A DNA stretch of 64,000 nt from Polyodon spathula (GCF_017654505.1 NC_054536.1:96329844-96393843); one strand, 5' to 3'. Counted from the first letter of the stretch, positions 1 through 12,102 are shown. Numbers and translations are program-made. Notes: generated by a model not told the origin, from the sequence alone.

Positions 1-95
1 TACCAGAACACACACACACAGTCAGCAGCATTTCTGTAGCACTTTACCAGAACACACACACACAGTCAGCTGCATTTCTGTAGCACTTTACCAGC
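1..95. repeat. Short tandem repeat, about 45 bp unit, two copies
   Basis: A unit beginning with TTTACCAG/TACCAG, a short CA run, CAGTCAGC and GCATTTCTGTAGCAC is present about twice at the window edge and may continue to the left. The stretch from 96 to 400 shows no gene or repeat that I recognise. Confidence 0.7.
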
Positions 96-408
96 GCACA
101 GACAACCAATTAAAACACATGGAAAAAACCTCTTAGGTAACAATTAAAAATCAAGCCCAACTGATTCAATCTGATAGCTCTTTGTTTTTAAATACACTGA
201 ATCAGAAATACTTGCCTTCCTACATATCGTATTTTAACTACATGATTAAAAAGACTAGAATGAAACAACATTTTTTTTTTTATCCAGCTGAAAGACTTGT
301 AGTCTGAAACGTCCTGATATAGTTGATTTTTTAAAATCAAATGTTCACATTTTTGTGCATCTACATGAACTTTTTCTTTTTGACTTTGCACCTTTTGCTA
401 CACATTGT

Positions 409-534
<126 letters not shown>

Positions 535-968
535 ACCTTTTGCAGGCACTGTGGTATGTACTGCGAACATTGTCCTGCCCAACTGCAGTTCTATGTAAAA
601 ACCCCTAGATGGCCCCATTTCATACAGCTGTGTTGCTTTCAATAAAATCAAGAACATTCACTGTAGATGCAAAGGCAAATATCAAGACAGTAATAAAACT
701 AGTACAATTTTATTTATTTATTTTAACTCTCAAAAAAAAAAAAACATTTAATGTCTTTGTCTCAAATAGGGTGCTGACCATATATTTCCACTAATGGATC
801 TGCAAACCAGATTTGTGGTTTAAGATTCTAAAAGTTATGTTTTAGATTATTATTATTATTATTTTTTTTACACAATACAAAAAAAAAAAAGTTTAATATA
901 TTTTTTGAGTTAGTGACTTCAGCTAGTGTGGGCTAGGAACAATTCTATAATGTATTCAATGTAACAGC

Positions 969-2881
969 GTACGCAGAAAGAGTACACAGAACTGCAAACG
1001 CAAGTCAAAAAGGAAGTTAGAAAGGCCAAGAGAGAAATAGAAATGAACATTGCTAAGGGAGCTAAAACCAATTCCAAAATGTTTTTCCAATATTACAACA
1101 GCAAGAGAACATTCAAAGAGGAGATTAAATGTTTAAGAGATACAAATGGCAAAATCGTAGAGGCAGAAAAAAAAATAGCAAATATGTTAAATGATTACTT
1201 TTCACAAGTTTTTACAAAGGAAGATACTGACAACATGCCCCACATGTCATCCAGTTCCTATCCAGTTTTAAATAACTTTAGCATAACTGAGGCAGAAGTG
1301 TTAAAGGGACTAGGAGCTCTTAAAATAAACAAATCCCCTGGGCCGGATGAGATCCTCCCAGTAGTACTCAAAGAAATGAAAGAAGTAATTTACAAACCGC
1401 TAACCAAGATCATGCAGCAGTCTCTTGACACAGGGGTGGTACCGACAGACTGGAAAATTGCAAATGTAATACCGATCCACAAAAAGGGAAACAAAACTGA
1501 ACCAGGTAACTACAGACCAGTAAGCCTGACTTCTATTATATGCAAACTTATGGAAACTATAATAAGATCCAAAATGGAAAATTACCTTTATGGTAACAGG
1601 GTACTGGGGGACAGTCAACATGGTTTTAGGAAAGGGAGATCGTGCCTAACTAACTTGCTTGATTTTTTTGAGGATGCAACATCGATAATGGATAATTGCA
1701 AAGCATATGACATGGTTTATTTAGATTTCCAGAAAGCTTTTGACAAAGTCCCGCACAAAAGATTAATTCTCAAACTGAACGCAGTTGGGATTCAAGGAAA
1801 CACATGTACATGGATTAGGGAGTGGTTAACATGTAGAAAACAGAAAGTACTGATTAGAGGAAAAACCTCAGAATGGAGTGTGGTAACCAGCGGTGTACCA
1901 CAGGGATCAGTATTAGGTCCTCTGCTATTCCTAATCTACATTAATGATTTAGATTCTGGTATAGTAAGCAAACTTGTTAAATTTGCAGACGACACACAAG
2001 TAGGAGGAGTGGCAAACACTGTTGCAGCAGCAAAGGTCATTCAAAATGATCTAGACAAGATTCAGAACTGGGCAGACACATGGCAAATGACATTTAATAA
2101 AGAAAAGTGTAAGGTACTGCACGCAGGAAATAAAAATGTACATTATAAATATGATATGGGAGATATTGAAATTGGAGAAGGAATCTATGAAAAAGACCTA
2201 GGAGTTTTTGTTGACTCAGAAATGTCTTCATCTAGACAATGTGGGGAAGCTATAAAAAAGGCTAACAAGATGCTCGGATACATTGTGAAAAGTGTTGAAT
2301 TTAAATCAAGGGAAGTAATGTTAAAACTGTACAATGCACTTGTAAGACCTCATCTTGAATATTGTGTGCAGTTCTGGTCACCTCGCTATAAAAAAGATAT
2401 TGCTGCTCTAGAAAGAGTGCAAAGAAGAGCGACCAGAATTATTCCGGGCTTAAAAGGCATGTCATATGCAGACAGGCTAAAAGAATTGAATCTGTTCAGT
2501 CTTGAACAAAGAAGACTACGTGGCGACCTAATTCAAGCATTCAAAATTCTAAAAGGTATTGACAGTGTTGACCCAAGGGACTTTTTCAGCTTTTTTTTTC
2601 AGACTTTTTTTTTTCAAAAAGAAACAAGGACCAGGGGTCACAAATGGAGTTTAGAAAAAGGGGCATTCAGAACAGAAAATAGGAGACACTTTTTTACACA
2701 GAGAATTGTGAGGGTCTGGAATCAACTCCCCAGTAATGTTGTTGACGCTGATACCCTGGGATCCTTCAAGAAGCTGCTTGATGAGATTTTGGGATCAATA
2801 AGCTAATAACAACCAAACGAGCAAGATGGGCCGAATGGCCTCCTCTCGTTTGTAAACTTTCTTATGTTCTTATGTTCTTAT
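969..2881 (+). mobile_element. CR1-like LINE, 5'-truncated copy
   Basis: The 3' part of the same LINE family as the full-length copy at 29029-33075. Similarity starts abruptly near 969 inside ORF2, as expected from incomplete reverse transcription. It runs through the RT domain, the stop at 2804-2806 and a short 3' UTR, and ends in repeats of the octamer TTCTTATG, which resembles the short terminal repeats of CR1 elements. The protein differs from the full-length copy at few positions, so both are young. An insertion of T-rich sequence near 2590-2620 keeps the reading frame. Confidence 0.9.
971..2806 (+). CDS. CR1-like LINE ORF2 fragment, reverse transcriptase domain
   Basis: The reading frame is open from the truncation point at about 971; the first internal ATG is at 1043. 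The translated part lacks the endonuclease domain but carries the RT domain: KSPGPDEI, PIHKKGN-x-x-PGNYRPVSL, the GVPQGSVLGPLLF block, the FADDT catalytic box near 1981-1995, and the C-terminal VWNQLP motif. Reverse transcriptase copies the LINE RNA at a nicked target site. Compared with the full-length copy there are scattered substitutions and an in-frame insertion of about seven residues rich in F and Q before KETRTR. Without the 5' end this copy cannot be autonomous and is best seen as a dead insertion with an accidentally open frame. Confidence 0.85.
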   Translation, partial: TQKEYTELQTQVKKEVRKAKREIEMNIAKGAKTNSKMFFQYYNSKRTFKEEIKCLRDTNGKIVEAEKKIANMLNDYFSQVFTKEDTDNMPHMSSSSYPVLNNFSITEAEVLKGLGALKINKSPGPDEILPVVLKEMKEVIYKPLTKIMQQSLDTGVVPTDWKIANVIPIHKKGNKTEPGNYRPVSLTSIICKLMETIIRSKMENYLYGNRVLGDSQHGFRKGRSCLTNLLDFFEDATSIMDNCKAYDMVYLDFQKAFDKVPHKRLILKLNAVGIQGNTCTWIREWLTCRKQKVLIRGKTSEWSVVTSGVPQGSVLGPLLFLIYINDLDSGIVSKLVKFADDTQVGGVANTVAAAKVIQNDLDKIQNWADTWQMTFNKEKCKVLHAGNKNVHYKYDMGDIEIGEGIYEKDLGVFVDSEMSSSRQCGEAIKKANKMLGYIVKSVEFKSREVMLKLYNALVRPHLEYCVQFWSPRYKKDIAALERVQRRATRIIPGLKGMSYADRLKELNLFSLEQRRLRGDLIQAFKILKGIDSVDPRDFFSFFFQTFFFQKETRTRGHKWSLEKGAFRTENRRHFFTQRIVRVWNQLPSNVVDADTLGSFKKLLDEILGSIS

Positions 2882-3232
2882 TAGGTTAAACCTCTTCCAC
2901 AAATGTTCATTACTGCTAAATACTTAGCTGTTCCCAACCAACATCTATTACATTCTGGTTTTCTGTACCACTGCTTCTGAAATGTACATGTTTTACCTAC
3001 TATAGAAACACCCAGGGATCATGAAGTCAGTTAAGATCCAGGATTTTGTATTTAAATCTATAACAGATTTATCAAACACATCCTATTGGTTTTCAAGCTC
3101 ATTTGTACAGTACAATGCTTCAAGTAGGGCACTAGACACTGTAGCATACCATATATGGGATATGATAAGATACACAAATCCTAAGAAATTTCAAGAGGGG
3201 AATAACCAGTGAAAGTAATTACAGTAGAGATC

Positions 3233-3233
<1 letters not shown>

Positions 3234-3278
<45 letters not shown>

Positions 3279-3292
3279 TATTATTATTATTA
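3234..3292. repeat. (TTA)n microsatellite
   Basis: About 58 bp of TTA/ATT repeats. The flanks (2882-3233 and 3293-3500) show no gene. Confidence 0.9.
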
Positions 3293-3672
3293 GTATGTTT
3301 ATGTTATGAGGACATTATTGTTATTATGTACTAATGAAAATGAATACTGTGTGTGGGGGGGTTACATTATTTTCTGGTGAAAAGGTTTTGTGGAAACTAT
3401 TCATTATTATAGATCAATTTAAATAGAAAGTAGCGGAGTAAGAAGCATTTCAGAGGTCTGTGTACTACTTCATGGTCTGTGACATCACCACACACACCAC
3501 TCCAGGCATCATTGTGACACGTGGTGTTCATCATGGAATTGAACAGCTCCTTGGAGGACTCAGGCCAGGAGCAGTACTGCAGGTGCCTTATTTTTGTTTT
3601 TTGGGAAGGAACAGCCGCAAGAAGCAACAGCAGCAGCAACAGCATCAGCCACCCCAGTAAGAAGAGCCGTGG

Positions 3673-4017
3673 GTGGAACCGTGGGAAGTCTGGCTCGGGT
3701 GCACCTGGTGTGGCCACTTGGAGCACCGCTGGTTGGACTGCCCGGAGGTGCGTCCAGACTGGTGCGGTCGCTGTGAGGGTTCCAGACACAGCTGGAGGAA
3801 GTGCCCTTTTGTGGGACTGGTGGCACAACAATCTTCACAGCCGGCTCTGGAGGGAAAGTCTAGCACGGCTTCACTGCCACAGGCCTTCTGCCAGGTCTAC
3901 CTGGTGGATGAGTGGTGTCCTGGTTGTGGCGAGTCTGGGCACACAATGATTATTTGCACCTCCCAATATCAGGGAGAGGTGTTGGCTGCCCAAACGAGCC
4001 AGAACCAGGCACCCTGA
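3673..4017 (+). CDS. Small ORF with three CCHC zinc knuckles
   Basis: A 114-codon ORF with three well-formed knuckles in a row: CTWCGHLEHRWLDC, CGRCEGSRHSWRKC and CPGCGESGHTMIIC. Each has exact C-x2-C-x4-H-x4-C spacing, so the match is not chance. Such knuckles bind single-stranded RNA or DNA in retroelement nucleocapsids. The ATG at 3673 is simply the first in frame; the open frame may once have extended upstream from about 3530, but a frame break separates them. The product would lack a capsid domain. Likely a fragment of a gag-like protein. Confidence 0.5.
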   Translation: MEPWEVWLGCTWCGHLEHRWLDCPEVRPDWCGRCEGSRHSWRKCPFVGLVAQQSSQPALEGKSSTASLPQAFCQVYLVDEWCPGCGESGHTMIICTSQYQGEVLAAQTSQNQAP

Positions 4018-4278
4018 AGAATCCAGAAGAGCCGCTGTTCTCAGGTACGAGCCCAGAAGAAGGAGTCACTGTCCCCGGCACCCAGAGAAGTGCCTCCAGT
4101 CGTGGTGCTGCAAGAACAGATGACCTCGAAGCAACTGTGGGACTGGCTGACTGACCTCGATGGAGACATGAGGAGAAACATTCCAATCACGATTGATGTC
4201 CTGTAAGCCCGAGTCAGGGCATCGTGGGAGGCTTGGGAAAAGCTGCACCACCCAGAGTCCCTCCCAGATATTGCAGTC

Positions 4279-4390
4279 ATGGTGTTGAATTACCTGGCTG
4301 CAGTCATGGTGCTGAATTACCTGGCTGCAGTCATGCTTCTGAATTACCTAGCTGCAGATATGATGCTGAATTACTTGGCTGCAGACATGA
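4279..4390. repeat. 27-bp tandem repeat, about four copies
   Basis: The unit reads roughly GTGCTGAATTACCTGGCTGC followed by AGTCATG. Its length is a multiple of three, so the frame is kept. It lies inside the gag-like region. Confidence 0.8.
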
Positions 4391-5247
4391 GAGGGGCTCC
4401 GCCATCTTCAGCAGCCGTGGGGGGAGTCATGAATACTCCAGCACCTCAAATGAAGGAACCCGAGCATCCAGCACCCAACTGGGGGAAACCACCCCATCCC
4501 GGACTACACCGGAGATAAAAAGGTGGTGTCTGCACTGTGGAGAGGGCGATCATCCCACCCCCCTCTGCCCAGGCCACGTGTCCCAGAGGGAACTGCACCA
4601 GGTTCCATTGCCAGAGGGAGAAGCCCTACATCTCCAGAGAGAAAGAGAGACTCCTTGCTGTCTCCTGTCTCCACTATTTGCCATTCCTGCTTCTGCCTCT
4701 GTTACATGGGAAAGACGGCCTGTTGTCACTTTCTCCACCACCAGATGAAGACTGCCTGCTGCCCCTGTCTCTACTGCCAGATGAAGACTGTCTGCTGCCC
4801 CTGTGTCCACTTGGTTCCGTCTCCAGTGCCAGAGGGGAACGACTGGGAAGAACTTGTGCATCCTCAACAATCTGAGCATATGACGTCTCAAGAACCAGAA
4901 GGGGTGGAGCCATTGCCATCATGCCAGCCTAAGAGGAAGGATCTGCTATTGCCACTGGAGTGAAAGAAGCTGCTGCAGTGTTCTCCTGCGCTGGAGTGGG
5001 AAGAGATGGTGCCATGGCTCAGTGTGCCAGAAGAGGGAGAGACGGTGCCATTGCCATGGTTCCCACCATAGGGAGGAGAGGAAATTAAGCTACCTCTGCC
5101 TCCACCAGCTGCAGGAGCCAGGGAATTCTGTCCACTGCCACCTTCTCCAGAAACTCCCATGCTGTTGTCACCATTGGCACCGCCCAAGGATGCCTGCCCT
5201 ACATCGCAAGAAGAAGAAGCTGCCTCAGCATCCTTTCAAACCAAATT

Positions 5248-6357
5248 GTATGATCACAGCTTATTGGGTCAGTCTGATCACTACAACTGCCCTGCATCCA
5301 TTGATCACAGCTTACTGGGGCAGTCTGATCAATAAAACTGCCATGCATCCATTGATCACAGCTTACTGGGGCAGTCTGATCAATACAACTGCCCTGCATC
5401 CATTGATCACAGCTTACTGGGTCAGTCTGATCAATACAACTGCCCTGCATCCATTGATCACAGCTTATTGGGTCAGTCTGATCAATACAACTGCCCTGCA
5501 TCCATTGATCACAGCTTACTGGGGCAGTCTGATCAATACACTGCCCTGCATCCATTGATCACAGCTTACTGGGGCAGTCTGATCAATACAACTGCCCTGC
5601 ATCCATTGATCACAGCTTATTGGGTCAGTCTGATCAATACAACTGCCCTGCATCCATTGATCACAGCTTACTGGGGCAGTCTGATCAATACAACTGCCCT
5701 GCATCCATTGATCACAGCTTACTGGGGCAGTCTGATCAATACAACTGCCCTGCATCCATTGATCACAGCTTACTGGGGCAGTCTGATCAATACAACTGCC
5801 CTGCATCCATTGATCACAGCTTACTGGGGCAGTCTGATCAATACAACTGCCCTGCATCCATTGATCACAGCTTACTGGGGCAGTCTGATCAATACAACTG
5901 CCCTCCATCCATTGATCACAGCTTACTGGGGCAGTCTGATCAATACAACTGCCCTGCATCCATTGATCACAGCTTACTGGCGCAGTCTGATCAATACAAC
6001 TGCCCTGCATCCATTGATCACAGCTTACTGGGGCAGTCTGATCAATACAACTGCCCTGCATCCATTGATCACAGCTTACTGGCGCAGTCTGATCAATACA
6101 ACTGCCCTGCATCCATTGATCACAGCTTACTGGGGCAGTCTGATCAATACAACTGCCCTGCATCCATTGATCACAGCTTACTGGGGCAGTCTGATCAATA
6201 CAACTGCCCTGCATCCATTGATCACAGCTTACTGGGGCAGTCTGATCAATACAACTGCCCTGCATCCATTGATCACAGCTTACTGGGGCAGTCTGATCAA
6301 TACAACTGCCCTCCATCTATTGATCACAGCTTACTGGGGCAGTCTGATCAATTCCCT
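5248..6357. repeat. Minisatellite, 51-bp unit, about 22 copies
   Basis: Highly uniform tandem array. Each unit contains two TGATCA hexamers, a CCCTGCATCC core and AGCTTACTGGGG. Because 51 is divisible by three and the unit lacks stops in several frames, long repetitive ORFs with a 17-residue period exist on both strands; they carry no known domain. One copy near 5535 lacks a base and shifts the frames. Homogeneity suggests recent expansion or gene conversion. Confidence 0.95.
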
Positions 6358-6557
6358 GGCAAAGTTTAAGTCATGGTTGAAAGCCTATTCTGATCAATCA
6401 AGCCTTGATTGTATGTTATGTTTTTATTTTATGTTCAGTCCTGTTTTACTGGCCTTTTTTATTTGTATTGTGTAGCGCTTTGTCAAATGAGATGGCATTA
6501 CCATGAAAGGCCTTATGCCTTGAGTGATGATATTTATTTATTTATTTGAAACTCAAC
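6344..6557 (+). mobile_element. L2-like LINE 3' tail, copy 1
   Basis: Directly after the minisatellite comes the coding tail SLAKFKSWLKAY and a 3' UTR containing GTAGCGCTTTGTCAAATGAG and a TTTA-rich end. SLxxFKSxLKxYLF followed by an AGCGCTTTG element is typical of the extreme C-terminus and 3' UTR of L2-clade LINEs. Confidence 0.55.
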
Positions 6558-6584
6558 TGCATAAACATGGAATATGCAGCAGTC

Positions 6585-6960
6585 TTGTCAGGCGCAGTCT
6601 GATCAATACAACTGCCCTGCATCCATTGATCACAGCTTACTGGGGCAGTCTGATCAATACAACTGCCCTCCATCTATTGATCACAGCTTACTGGGGCAGT
6701 CTGATCAATTCCCTGGCAAAGTTTAAGTCATGGTTGAAAGCCTATTTGTTCTGTCAAGCCTTGATTGTATGTTATGTTTTTATTTTATGTTCAGTCCTGT
6801 TTTACTGGCCTTTTTTATTTGTATTGTGTAGCGCTTTGTCAAATGAGATGGCATTACCATGAAAGGCCCTATGCCTTGAGTGATGATATTTATTTATTTA
6901 TTTGAAACTCACTGTGTAGAAAAGAGCCCTTAAACATGGAATATGCAGCAGTCTTGTCAG
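6585..6960 (+). repeat. Tandem duplicate of minisatellite end plus LINE tail
   Basis: About two minisatellite units and the whole LINE-like tail of 6344-6590 recur at 6590-6960, including the final ACATGGAATATGCAGCAGTC. Copy 2 reads TTGTTCTGT where copy 1 reads a TCTGATCAA patch, which looks like a minisatellite fragment converted into copy 1. Confidence 0.8.
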
Positions 6961-7050
6961 GCTCTTTCAGCTCTTTGCTAAATCCTTAACCCCTGAAGGT
7001 ACACAAGAAACTGAGCGCTTGTTATTCAAACAGTTTCTTCTTAAAATACA

Positions 7051-7345
7051 TTTGAGAGGTGGGCTCCCAAGTGGCGCATCCAGTAGAGGCACTCTGCACG
7101 AGTGCAGGATGTGTCCTATAGCCTGGACATCGTCGGTTCGAGTCTGGGCTATTCCACAGCCGACCTTGGATGGGAGTTCCCAGGAGGCGGTGCCCAATTG
7201 GCTGAGCATCACCGGGGGGGTCTAGGTCAGCCAGGGTGTCCTCAGCTCACTGCACACCAGCAACCCCTGTAGACTGGCCGGGTGCCTGTGGGCTTGCCTC
7301 TTAGCTGTCCGAGAGCTGCATTGTCCTTCTACGCTGTAGAGGTTG
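7051..7345 (+). mobile_element. tRNA-derived SINE
   Basis: Begins with a tRNA-like head carrying an A-box-like TGGCGCATCCAGT and a B box GGTTCGAGTC near 7135-7145, the internal promoter of RNA polymerase III. It continues with a conserved body (GTCAGCCAGGGTGTCCTC, CTGGCCGGGTGCCTG). The body recurs at 33726-33990, so this is a dispersed family. From 7346 to 7915 I see nothing further. Confidence 0.75.
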
Positions 7346-7916
7346 ACAAACTGCTAATACAAAAGCTGCATACTAGACAGCACTATCAGTGACATCTAGA
7401 AGGAGTCTATCCCTTTCTTGTGCACATACTGTAGCTGGCTCACCATCATTGTATTTATTGTCAGTGGAGTGCTTTATTAATTGGTTACATTAGTAAAGTA
7501 AATGTTCACAACAAATCATGTGTGTTTGCCACCGGCATGTCTTGTTCAATACATTGCAGTACAGGATCTAGTCAAACATTTTTACCATGTGTGTTCTTTG
7601 TAAAGTGCTTGTATTTTGATTTTGTTTGCATTATTATCCCACATGTTTAACCACTGTCATTCAAATAGAGCTCTGTGTGTTTCTCAGGGTGGGGTAAGCC
7701 TGGTGCAATGTTAGTACATGTTGAAGGAAAGTTGTTGTTGAGGTAAACATTTCTGTGTGTACCCTGCATTTTTAATTTTAGCCAAACATTCTAAGACTTA
7801 CCCACAAGCCCATTCCATGTGTGCTTTCACTTCAACATTCTGACAGCTTGATGTTGTCTTTCAATGGAAGCGCCAACTCCCTGCTTATGACACACTACCA
7901 ACAGAGTCAAAACATT

Positions 7917-8031
7917 TGGAAGTTTACAAGCGAGAGGAAGCCATTCAGCCCATCTTGCTCGTTTGGTTGTTAGTAGCTTATTGATCCCAGAATCTCATCA
8001 AGCAGCTTCTTGAAGGATCCCAGAGTCAGCT
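7917..8031 (-). mobile_element. CR1-like LINE 3' tail, short fragment
   Basis: About 115 bp matching the 3' end of the CR1-like family (stop-codon region and 3' UTR), in minus orientation, with several substitutions relative to the young copies. Confidence 0.85.
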
Positions 8032-9800
8032 TCATAGGGGAAGCATACACTAATTTCGGCTCAGCTACTTCAATCTTTTTAAGAAATGAGATTCTGATTG
8101 TTGTTATATTTTACACTAACCCAAGAGATAATGCAGGGTATTAAATTGCTTAGTTGTTTTTTTTTTTCTTTAATTTTTACAAGATAACAGGCACATACTG
8201 TTATAACCTACCCCTTTGACTAAAGCAGTCAGTTTTATTTTGAAGCATCAGTTCCAACTCTTAACTCGACGGTTCCATTTCAGAGCGTACATGTTTTGAT
8301 AAAATTAAAAACTAAATATATAAAAACATAAATGTAATAGGAAATAACTGCAGTATAGTAGAGGTGTGTCTGGTCCGCAGCAGTAATAAATAAAGACAAC
8401 ATGTTGTAGTTCAAAGCAGTTAAAACACAACACAGAGCTGCTCGCAGGCAGCTCCTAAATAGAGATCCCACCCCCAAGCCCTATTCGCTCTCACACGCAA
8501 GGGCACATTTACACACACACACACTGACCAATGGCTCAGACCCTCGGTCCCGCACAAGCAACTGACTGGCTGAACTGAACACAAATCACAGTGCAGCCAA
8601 CACAGACCCCTCTCTCATACAGCTGCACTGTGCACATGACACCGTAGGCAACACTGCCTAGACACAAAACACGCTTCCACTCACATACTCACGCAGAGTG
8701 ACAGACACAAACGACGGGGAAGACAGGACAGCACACATTATTGAAATGTGTTATTTACAAGAGAAGTAATAGCCCCGGTCCCCCCGCAAGTTCAATGTAG
8801 CACAAAGAGTCCCACTCGGTGGTACTGCAAGACCCAACGTTACACTCTGTACCAGTGTTTGTTCTGATGTCTTTAAAAATTCAGATTTTGCAGTTTTTCC
8901 AGGTTTAGCTAAATATTCAGAATAATTTTCTCCTTCGTGTCTCGCTGGATCTGCATATTGTAATACACATTTTTTGTACCATTATTGTAACGTAAAATAT
9001 CGACGTGAAATACAAATAGTAATTCCGTTCTGAGACAGCAGCTGCTAGCTACAGAGAGGGGGCACTGTGGGCAGGGACCCGGAGACATCGTGTGAACAAT
9101 TTACCTTGGGGATTGGACAGTGAAGGTCTTGGAATACAATTGACCCCCTTGTGCATTTTTATGGTGAATATTATTAAGCAAACTGCACTTTGGGGTAAAA
9201 TACTCTGTTATACATCTGTCCATTTGCATTAAATGAGGACGTGTTAACCCTGCTATGGCCGTCAAGTTTTTTAATAAGAGAAGCTACTTTATTTATGTAA
9301 CTGGATTCTGTTTCTGTACGAAATACTTCTTTTCCTGTCAGACAACCCATAATCTGCATATGACAAAATTCTGGCTTGTGAGACCGGATTACTGAGGGGC
9401 TGGCTAAGCATTGTATCACATGTGATGCAGAAATGGCCATTACAGGGTTAATAGAATATGAATTAAACTGTACGGTTTCTCTTTGTGTATCTTTTCACTG
9501 TTATATAAAATAGATGCATTTTCAGTATGAGAGAACGTTTGCCACAAGCTAAAGGACGGTCTACCTAACAAACATGTGTCTTTTCCTGTGTGCTGTGAGC
9601 ACATACTGAACGATGCATGATATATATTAATTATAGCATGTTATTATTTTAACAGGTTCCTTCGAAAACAAAGCTGAGTTATTGTGACAATGGTGTAAGA
9701 CTGCATGTTAAAAAAATAATAACAAAATTAATCTAGCACAAATATGTATTTAAAATGTTTTAATAATAAATGGGGAATATATTTTTTCACACAGGGAAGT
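8032..9800. other. Stretch without recognised gene
   Basis: No exon or protein motif recognised. A GC-richer part, about 8460-8850, has a texture unlike its AT-rich neighbours and might be an old LTR or other repeat on the minus strand, but no second copy or coding part is in the window to support this. Confidence 0.4.
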
Positions 9801-9814
9801 ACCCACATGGGTGT

Positions 9815-9895
9815 TGTATATATATATATAATATTCTATATATATATAATATATATATAGATATATATATTATATATATATATAATATATATAAA
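9815..9895. repeat. AT-rich simple repeat
   Basis: Imperfect (TA)n interrupted by TAAT and ATAG. Confidence 0.9.
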
Positions 9896-10172
9896 TTAAC
9901 GTTAATTATATCAAGTTCATATTTATTAGACTTCAGTGTATCTAATTGCTAAATCATATATTATATACTATAACACCTATCATTATAAAGCCAGAGCAGA
10001 GAGATAAATGGTAAGAATGCAGAAATCAGTAGAGAAACACACCCACACAAACCATGGCACTTTCAGAGTGAAAGGGGGTTATAATATCAGAATATCACAC
10101 TTCAACAGGCAAGGGAAAAACCGCAGATCCTCTTCCAGGGGCAATGAAGAGTAGCGCTGGGTGCTGCTGCCC

Positions 10173-12015
10173 TTACGCTGTGATCTTGCTGACCAGGAGA
10201 AGCAGAGCTGCTGAAGCTCCCAGAAGCAGTACATTGAGCCTGGCTGTGGTGGAGCCGTTCACGTTGCACAGGTTCGTATTACAGCACGTCACTTTTCTCT
10301 CAGATGTGGAGTTTGCAGCACTGTTGCATGCACTTTTTGTGGTACATAGTTTTGTGATGTTATGAACTTTAACTGCAGAGAGACAAAAACAGGTTGGCAT
10401 TTTTAACACCTGCAATACAGCTGAAAAACAGCAGAGGCACAAAGAAGAGATAGACCTACTCAGGCCATTATGCATACCCACCAACTATCCGAGGACTTGT
10501 AGGCTTACTCTCCCCCTGAAATAAAAACGAGCCCCAACCCCCCCCCCCCCCCCCCCCCCCCTTGCTGGAGTGGGGTCAGCTGCGGTGTTGTTATATCTGT
10601 TTCCATGGGGATGCTATGTAAGGTCTAAAAAAGGGTTGCGGACCAGGATTGGGTTGCATAAATACAAGCGAGTTCATTTTTTATTGTTAGTATAGGTGTG
10701 TTATTTTATTAAATTGACTGCATGCAAGCAGCGGTGTGCAAAACTCTATGTTCTTACAACAATTCCTATACAGAGACGCACACACACACACAAGGGAAAA
10801 AACATTTTAATGGCAGTTTATTCACATAACAAGTAAAGCAAACAAATACCGGCAACGTTTACAGTTTCGTTACATTAACAAATCAATTGCTTAAGATTGA
10901 TGGCAATTATTTATGAAAGCAAACATTCTCAATTTTAATATAAATGTTTATATTAGAAAAAAATGTAATCTGTATAACGCTATTTTTATTTTATCGGAAA
11001 AACACTTAAAATGTATTAACGTTTAATGGGTGTATTTTTACACTTATGTTTATAAGATCTTTTTAAATGCTTCTGACATGTAGACTATACTAATAAAGCA
11101 TAGGCAGTATTTACTTTTATGATTGTATCTGACTGTAGTGGCTACAGGGGGAGGAGCAGGGTTTGAAAGCTGGGTGCCTAAACCACGATAGACAGACCAA
11201 CATCCATTACAATCCAGTTATTTACAATGGAAACTATATTATGGCCCGGGGTAAACTGGCACACTGTACAACAAGAAAAACAAAATCATACAGGGATAGG
11301 CAAAAAAAGAGAAATGAAAACCTCATTTCAGGCTGTTTTGTGACTAGGCAGAGAGGTAAGCGCACGCTTGCTGTTGTCTTTACTCACGCATTGTGACAAT
11401 GGTGGTCATGCACGTGTCGTCAGTAGAACTGCAGTTCTGGGCAGTCTTGTTGTTGCAGGCCTCATTGGAGGTAGAGTCTGTACACGTGTAGCATGACAGG
11501 GCTTCCACTGCAAAGAAAAACAATAGCACATAGTATCTTGATGAAGAAGAAAATACATAGCACCTATTATCTTGATGATCGTCATTTCAAAAATATTATA
11601 CTATAACGTTTGCTTTTACTCAAGATTCAGGTTACTAGACATCCTGGAAAAACTGGGATCGTCCCAGTTTTCACCCTTAATTTTTTGACCCGGTAACAAA
11701 CAGTAAAATTGTTAACTTGTCCCAGTTCTGTATTCACATTTTGTAGAAGTTCAAAACTGTACCATAAAGAAACTTATGGATTACAAAACTGTAGCATAAA
11801 CGTATGGATTATTTAATAATTCTGGTTAACTTTTTTAAAAATGTATTTTTTGGAATTACCCCCCCCCCCCCCCCACTAAGTTAACGTTTAATTTTGTCCC
11901 TATTGTGTTTTAATTAACACAGCCATTTTTCTCATTGATCGATCAGCTTGGGGCTGTGGTGCCTGAATAAAATATAAGACTGAGACCTTGCTGCGGTCGC
12001 CAGGCTCCTTTCCTT

Positions 12016-12102
<87 letters not shown>

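Larger units (their letters stand above)
3520..5230 (+). pseudogene. Degenerate gag-like region with CCHC zinc knuckles
   Basis: A GC-richer block of about 1.7 kb with protein-coding texture broken across frames. It contains four CCHC zinc knuckles of the C-x2-C-x4-H-x4-C type: three in one frame between 3673 and 4014, and one in another frame near 4520-4565 (CLHCGEGDHPTPLC). Between and after them lie proline/leucine-rich short repeats. CCHC knuckles of this exact spacing are typical of retroelement gag proteins and cellular nucleic-acid binding proteins. No reverse transcriptase, protease or LTR is visible nearby. A decayed gag-like retroelement or a gag-derived host sequence are both possible; frameshifts argue against a working gene. 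Confidence 0.55.

Noticed and set aside
5468..6475. Long repetitive ORF (335 codons) and its partners on both strands
   Set aside because: It is wholly the 51-bp minisatellite; codon frames are open only because the unit length is a multiple of three. No domain, no splice or promoter signal.
7051..7150. Functional tRNA gene
   Set aside because: The A and B boxes belong to a SINE head; the cloverleaf is not intact and a SINE body follows.
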